The notes beneath the pieces are model-generated. The model did not search any database and was not told the origin of the DNA. It worked only from the letters and a program-made list of their open reading frames with translations. The translations under genes were made by a program, and so were the position numbers. A stretch of 64,000 nt of DNA from Diadema setosum (taxonomy: Eukaryota > Echinodermata > Echinoidea > Diadematoida > Diadematidae), in NCBI GenBank assembly GCA_033980235.1, contig CM067075.1:27744650-27808649 (forward strand), read 5' to 3'. How positions within the stretch are numbered: position 1 is the stretch's first letter; the number at the start of each line of letters is the position of its first letter. Positions 1 through 64,000 of the stretch are shown here, piece after piece.

Positions 1-84
1 AGGTTGCAATTGAAAAAAAAAAGAAGAAATAAATACAATCAATTCTAACGCTCGGTCATATACATACAGTTGTATACAGTATAT

Positions 85-460
85 GACCCTGGACCCACTG
101 TTTATTTTAGCTTGTTGTACAAACATTTATCCGGAGCACAAATATTTCATTTTACTGTGTCGTATTCCTTCATTTTTGTGTTTTCTTTTCCCAGCTTGTC
201 CGAATCAAATTGGTCTCTGCACCTGATACATTGCATTTCACAACCTTCAAATCAAGACTGCTGCCATCTTCCAAGTACTCTCGGGGAATGGAAAGTGAAC
301 TCCATGATCGGACGTGATTTCACAAAATGTCTTCAAGTCTGTGTGTGCATAAGAAAATGAAGAGGAAAAACTGTCCATTGTCACTGTCATCCTGATGTTG
401 AATCTCACAGAGCAACCTTTCCGTGGGTTTCTATCTAATTGTCCAGCCCTCGGTCCAGCC
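85..460 (-). other. FMNL 3' UTR (approximate lower end)
   Basis: Downstream of the TAA stop at 463-461, the minus strand runs to a polyadenylation hexamer about 355 bases later with no further coding sequence. The lower limit is inferred from the usual 10-30 base hexamer-to-cleavage spacing. No second gene is visible in bases 1-84. Confidence 0.5.
101..106 (-). promoter_or_regulatory. Candidate polyadenylation signal AATAAA
   Basis: The plus strand reads TTTATT here, giving AATAAA on the gene strand about 355 bases after the stop codon. The hexamer is seen directly; its use is inferred. Confidence 0.5.
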
Positions 461-60220
<59,760 letters not shown>

Positions 60221-60589
60221 CTGCGAAAACAATGTAAAAGTACTCATAAATGTTGAGGAAAGGGCATACAATCTAATGGCACTCAAGTCCAATTATTCCA
60301 CCACAGAACTGAGGTGTCCAGTACTATTGTTTTTTTTTTGTTTGTTTGTTTGTAATGCATGGATTTGGAGCTGCAACCTATGAATCAAAAGTGAAGATAT
60401 CATTTGAACCATGCAATCTTCATAGTGTTGTCCATCATTTTTTGTAAATGATGGTGCGTAATGATCACAATGTAAGCATGCAAAGAACTTAAAATGTTAT
60501 AAAGAGTGCCTGTTTCTGTATCATTAATACCCCCTCCCCCCCCTTTTAAAATAAGTTTACTATTTTGCATACATTTCTCCTTCATTATT

Positions 60590-60590
60590 T

Positions 60591-60650
<60 letters not shown>
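60590..60650. repeat. (TAA)n microsatellite
   Basis: About 20 uninterrupted TAA/AAT units. Confidence 0.95.
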
Positions 60651-60651
<1 letters not shown>

Positions 60652-62242
60652 GAGACACTCTTATAAAGCGCTCATTCTGCCTAAAAAGATAGTCATGGTG
60701 CTATAGAACAGAGTACATAATGTATCACGTTACAACAGTATCACGAAGATAATAAGAACAATAAACAAACAAACAATATATGTACACATATACATAAAGA
60801 TAAACAATTGTCAGTTTAGATTAAAAAGGTATGTCTTGATAATAGCTCAAAAGTGATCCCAATCTACAGGCCCTCTAAAAAAAACAAAAAAACTCAGCAT
60901 CAACAACAACAAAAAAGTACTGGACAACTCAGTTAAGGATGGTGCGTGGGAGAGGGGAAAACCTACTTAACCAATAAAGCAAAATCAATGGTAAAAACAA
61001 TATATCTGGCAAATGAACCAAATAAAAATTGTGCATGTTACAGAGAGAAATGTTAATATGCATGGCATCTAGATAGGAAAGCAATGGCAGGTTAATGTAC
61101 TTCATGTCAATCCCATGGGGGGGGGGGGGGGGGGAGCCCTAACATATAACAGAGCAAACAGAAAAGTCATCTAGGCAGTGTATCACATCCTTGGAATAAA
61201 AGGGGAATGACTTATGAATTATTCATGAGTATTCATTTGCATCACATTTACATTGAAAGAGACAGGTGGAAGAGATGAAGTAATGTCAACCCTGGAAGAA
61301 AATGTCAGCTTCCTCTATTTTAGTGACATGCTAATAAAAATTCACGAGTTGTTAGTGAGTCTGTGGTCAGGCGATTTAAAGGGACAAAACAATGCACCCA
61401 ATAGAGCAATTTCTGCAATGTATCAAAATTCATTGATGCTTTTTCTTTTCTCCAGCATAGTAACAAAACATTTTATTTAGATGCTCTGTCCAGTTAAATT
61501 TCTTATGCAGGAATTCACCTAGCATTCATCAGTTGTTTCTATGCAGGGCAATTTCTAGAAAGCTTTGTGGACGTTATGGCAGTTTTTTGTCAACAAAGCA
61601 TGCATAGAATTTGAATACATTGCAGAAATGTTGTTGGGCTGTTCATTGTCACATTGATTCTGTCCACATGAAATGGCAATACGTTTTCCTAAGCATATAT
61701 GAGCAGGTTTTGTTGATTGATTGATTGTTGTTGTTTTTTTTTTTTGTCTTATAAAGGTTTTATTTAGGCTTCTTTATCTTTGTTGTTTTTTCTTTAGTAT
61801 CAGTATGCCGAAAAAAAAAAAGAACTGAAGATAACAGTAACTCCTTTCTCCAGGAAGCCCTGTCAGGCGAACGAATAAAATCGTGATCTGCTCTCAAATT
61901 TTGCTTGCCCAACTCAAAAACTGCCTCCAAAACCATGGCAATCGATCATTCTAATACACGCAAACAAATAATTCGAGAATAAGAAAATATCTTTGAGCAA
62001 GTCAGACCAGTGTGCAGTTCACATTAATAGTAAAGGAGTGTGTCATGCATGCCCAGCATTGGGTGTAAGCATGCAGATATAGTATGGATGTCAATAATTA
62101 GTGTTTTGACAAGATTTGGCACCAAAGCACTCTTGGGCAGCCCAGGAAACTGTTATTGCCTCTTGATACACAATTTTGTTTTGTTTTATGACTGCTAGCA
62201 ATAGCAAGTCATTCATTTCATGTTTGGCTTCCAAATGTATTA

Positions 62243-62314
62243 ACCAAGCACCTTACCTCTGAATTTACATTCATACCAAGCATACCAAGCACCTTACCTC
62301 TGAATTTACATTCA
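62243..62314. repeat. Tandem duplication, 41-bp period
   Basis: ACCAAGCACCTTACCTCTGA, continuing ATTTACATTCA, occurs twice without mismatch, 41 bases apart. Perfect identity suggests a recent duplication. Confidence 0.85.
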
Positions 62315-63040
62315 AGACTTCATTGCCCCAATGTCATAAGCAAGAGGAACTACTGGTGATCATTATGATATTACACTTGTTAAAAGTACGTGCAAACACA
62401 GGAAATGTCAACAGGGATATAATTCTACATGTATATGTTGTGTGGAAATGTTACCATGCAGATTAATAATAACTAAAGTGAAAACATAACAAGTCTGGAC
62501 TAGAGAGCCCATCAACCCAAAAACTCTTACATGCAGATTTTGTCGTATGGGGGGGGGGGGGGGGGGGGGACAAAATTCATACACAGAAATCCGTCGACAG
62601 CAACATGACAGGAAGCGGTGTACAGTTAGCAGCACGCAAAGAAATCAGAGCCAAGTTTGGGCTCAGATTCGCAGCCAAACGACCAGAAGCCTGAAAAATT
62701 ACACCACATCCTATAACTACAGATGCTGTCGTTGTTGTTGTCGTTGGTTTCACCGTTGGAAAGCGGCCAGCAGGTTGATGCGCATGCAAATCATAGAGTG
62801 GGATGCACCTGTACAAGATCAGACTGTGCTTTAACCTGTGCTATTGTATGTGCCGCCTGTCCAACAAGTCATTTTAATAACGTGCTATACACTTGAAAAT
62901 GTAGGGACTCTTCGCTGAATGAAATGGTGAACAAGATGATACTATATGTACAGATGTAATTTCCTGGCAGTCAATTTCTCCACGAATATCATTCAAAGTG
63001 CTTCGGAATTCTACAGAATATATATACACAAATATCACAG

Positions 63041-63358
63041 TTCAGGGGATGGCTAGTAACCGATCAGTGGGAATCAGTGGGAATGCTTGGGGGATGATTG
63101 TTCCAATCCTTGTGGGATTCATTTAAGAGTACATTATATATCTATTGTTGTCTTAATCGCCCCATCACTGTACAGGCGTGCTAACCTAAAAACATTAAAC
63201 TGCACATTACTTGAATATGAGATCATTCTGAAGCAAATAATTTTCACACAACGATAGATACACAATGTACTCATAAATGAATCCCACAAGGATTGGAACA
63301 ATCATTCCCCAGCATTCCCACTGATTCCCACTGATCAGTTACTAGCCATCCCCTTTAA
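63041..63358. mobile_element. Palindromic MITE (family A, copy 2)
   Basis: It runs from AGGGGATGGCTAGTAACCGA to GTTACTAGCCATCCCCTTTAA. The left TTAA has decayed to TTCA and the right TTAA is intact and shared with the next element. It is closely similar to the copy at 30904-31268 but has a different, shorter centre. Confidence 0.8.
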
Positions 63359-63920
63359 AGGGAAGGTAAACCCAAAGAGCAATGTGGATTGAGTGAAAGC
63401 AGCAACATTAGTAGAACACATCAGTGAAAGTTTGAGGAAAATCGGACAATCGATGCAAAAGTTATGAATTTTTAAAGTTTCGGTGTTGGAACCCCTGGAT
63501 GAGGAGACTACAAGAGGATATGACGTATGAGTGGACAACAATACAAAGAAAATATAAAGGAAATTCAACAAAAATTCACTTTTCTAGAATTATGAAAGAG
63601 CAGTGGACCAACCGCTTTCAGAAAGCAGGGGGAATAATTGCTACCCTTAATATATGTCAATATCAAGTTGATGGAGTTTGTAATTTTCATGAAAAATGGA
63701 TTTTTGTAGTATTTTCTTTATATTTTCTTGGTATTGTTGTCCACTCATACGTCATAACCTCTAGTAGTCTCCTCATCCAGCGGTTCCAACACCAAAACTT
63801 TAAAAATTCATAACTTTTGCATCGATTGTCCGATTTTCTTCAAACTTTCACTGATGTGTTCTACTAATGTTGCTGCTTTCACTCAATCCACATTGCTCTT
63901 TGGGTTTACCTTCCCTTTAA
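63355..63920. mobile_element. Long palindromic MITE (family B)
   Basis: It begins TTAAAGGGAAGGTAAACCCA and ends TGGGTTTACCTTCCCTTTAA. The arms of about 170 bp are near-perfect inverses (AGAGCAATGTGGATTGAGTG at left, inverse at right). The centre includes GACGTATGAGTGGACAACAA and its inverse. No transposase is seen. Confidence 0.85.
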
Positions 63921-64000
63921 AGGGGATGGCTAGTAACTGATCAGTGGGAATCAGTGGGAATGCTGGGGAATGATTGTTCCAATCCTTTAAGTTAGATGAG
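63917..64000. mobile_element. Family A element, cut by window edge (copy 3)
   Basis: It starts TTAAAGGGGATGGCTAGTAA directly at the shared TTAA and follows copies 1 and 2 to AATGATTGTTCCAATCCTT, after which the sequence diverges or the window ends. Confidence 0.75.

Larger units (their letters stand above)
60221..64000 (-). other. Upstream intron sequence (incomplete)
   Basis: No exon matching the FMNL segment before RKKMF was found. It contains a TAA microsatellite, G-runs (61119-61135, 62550-62569), a 41-bp tandem duplication and a cluster of palindromic elements from 63041 to the window edge. Confidence 0.65.

Overview
The window is animal genomic DNA. It is AT-rich and full of simple-sequence runs, with small GC-richer exons separated by GT-AG introns. 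One recognisable protein-coding gene covers almost all of it. It lies on the minus strand and encodes a formin of the FMNL/FRL (formin-like) family. I reconstructed 24 coding exons by reading splice sites and keeping phase continuous from 60220 down to the stop codon at 461. They total 2895 nt, which is 964 codons plus a stop. The repeat content and gene architecture suggest a marine invertebrate deuterostome. Several repeats look like ones I associate with sea urchin genomes, but that assignment is from memory and not proven here.

Layout, following transcription from high to low coordinates. 64000-60221 is upstream intron and holds a cluster of fold-back elements. The exons encoding the start of the protein (GTPase-binding N-terminus, possible myristoylation site) are not in the window. 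60220-31640 carries seven exons for the rest of the GBD/FH3 (armadillo-like) regulatory half, separated by large introns; the first intron alone is 16.9 kb. 27613-24968 carries the coiled-coil exons and an unusual Gly-Leu-Gly-Pro repeat linker. 24624-24454 is the FH1 polyproline exon. 23776-15400 carries the FH2 actin-assembly domain and the start of the post-FH2 tail. 13888-461 carries the rest of the tail and the DAD autoinhibitory segment with a basic C-terminus, then a short 3' UTR with a polyadenylation signal near 101-106.

The introns hold many non-autonomous fold-back elements. Most begin and end in TTAA, and one family has CCCTAA right after the TTAA, as in piggyBac-type elements. At least eight distinct families are visible, several with two to four copies. 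There are also large microsatellites, including a GTT run of about 64 units, a higher-order GGAT-type satellite, and minisatellites. No second gene, intact transposase, CRISPR array, rRNA or intact tRNA was found. Nearly all the other open frames are intronic low-complexity or repeat frames.

I found no previously undescribed multi-gene system. The items most worth checking are the lineage-specific GLGP linker next to FH1, one GC-AG intron, the TTAA-sharing transposon clusters, a satellite intron that stays open in frame with an upstream-joined exon, and a few intronic blocks that look like candidate regulatory elements.
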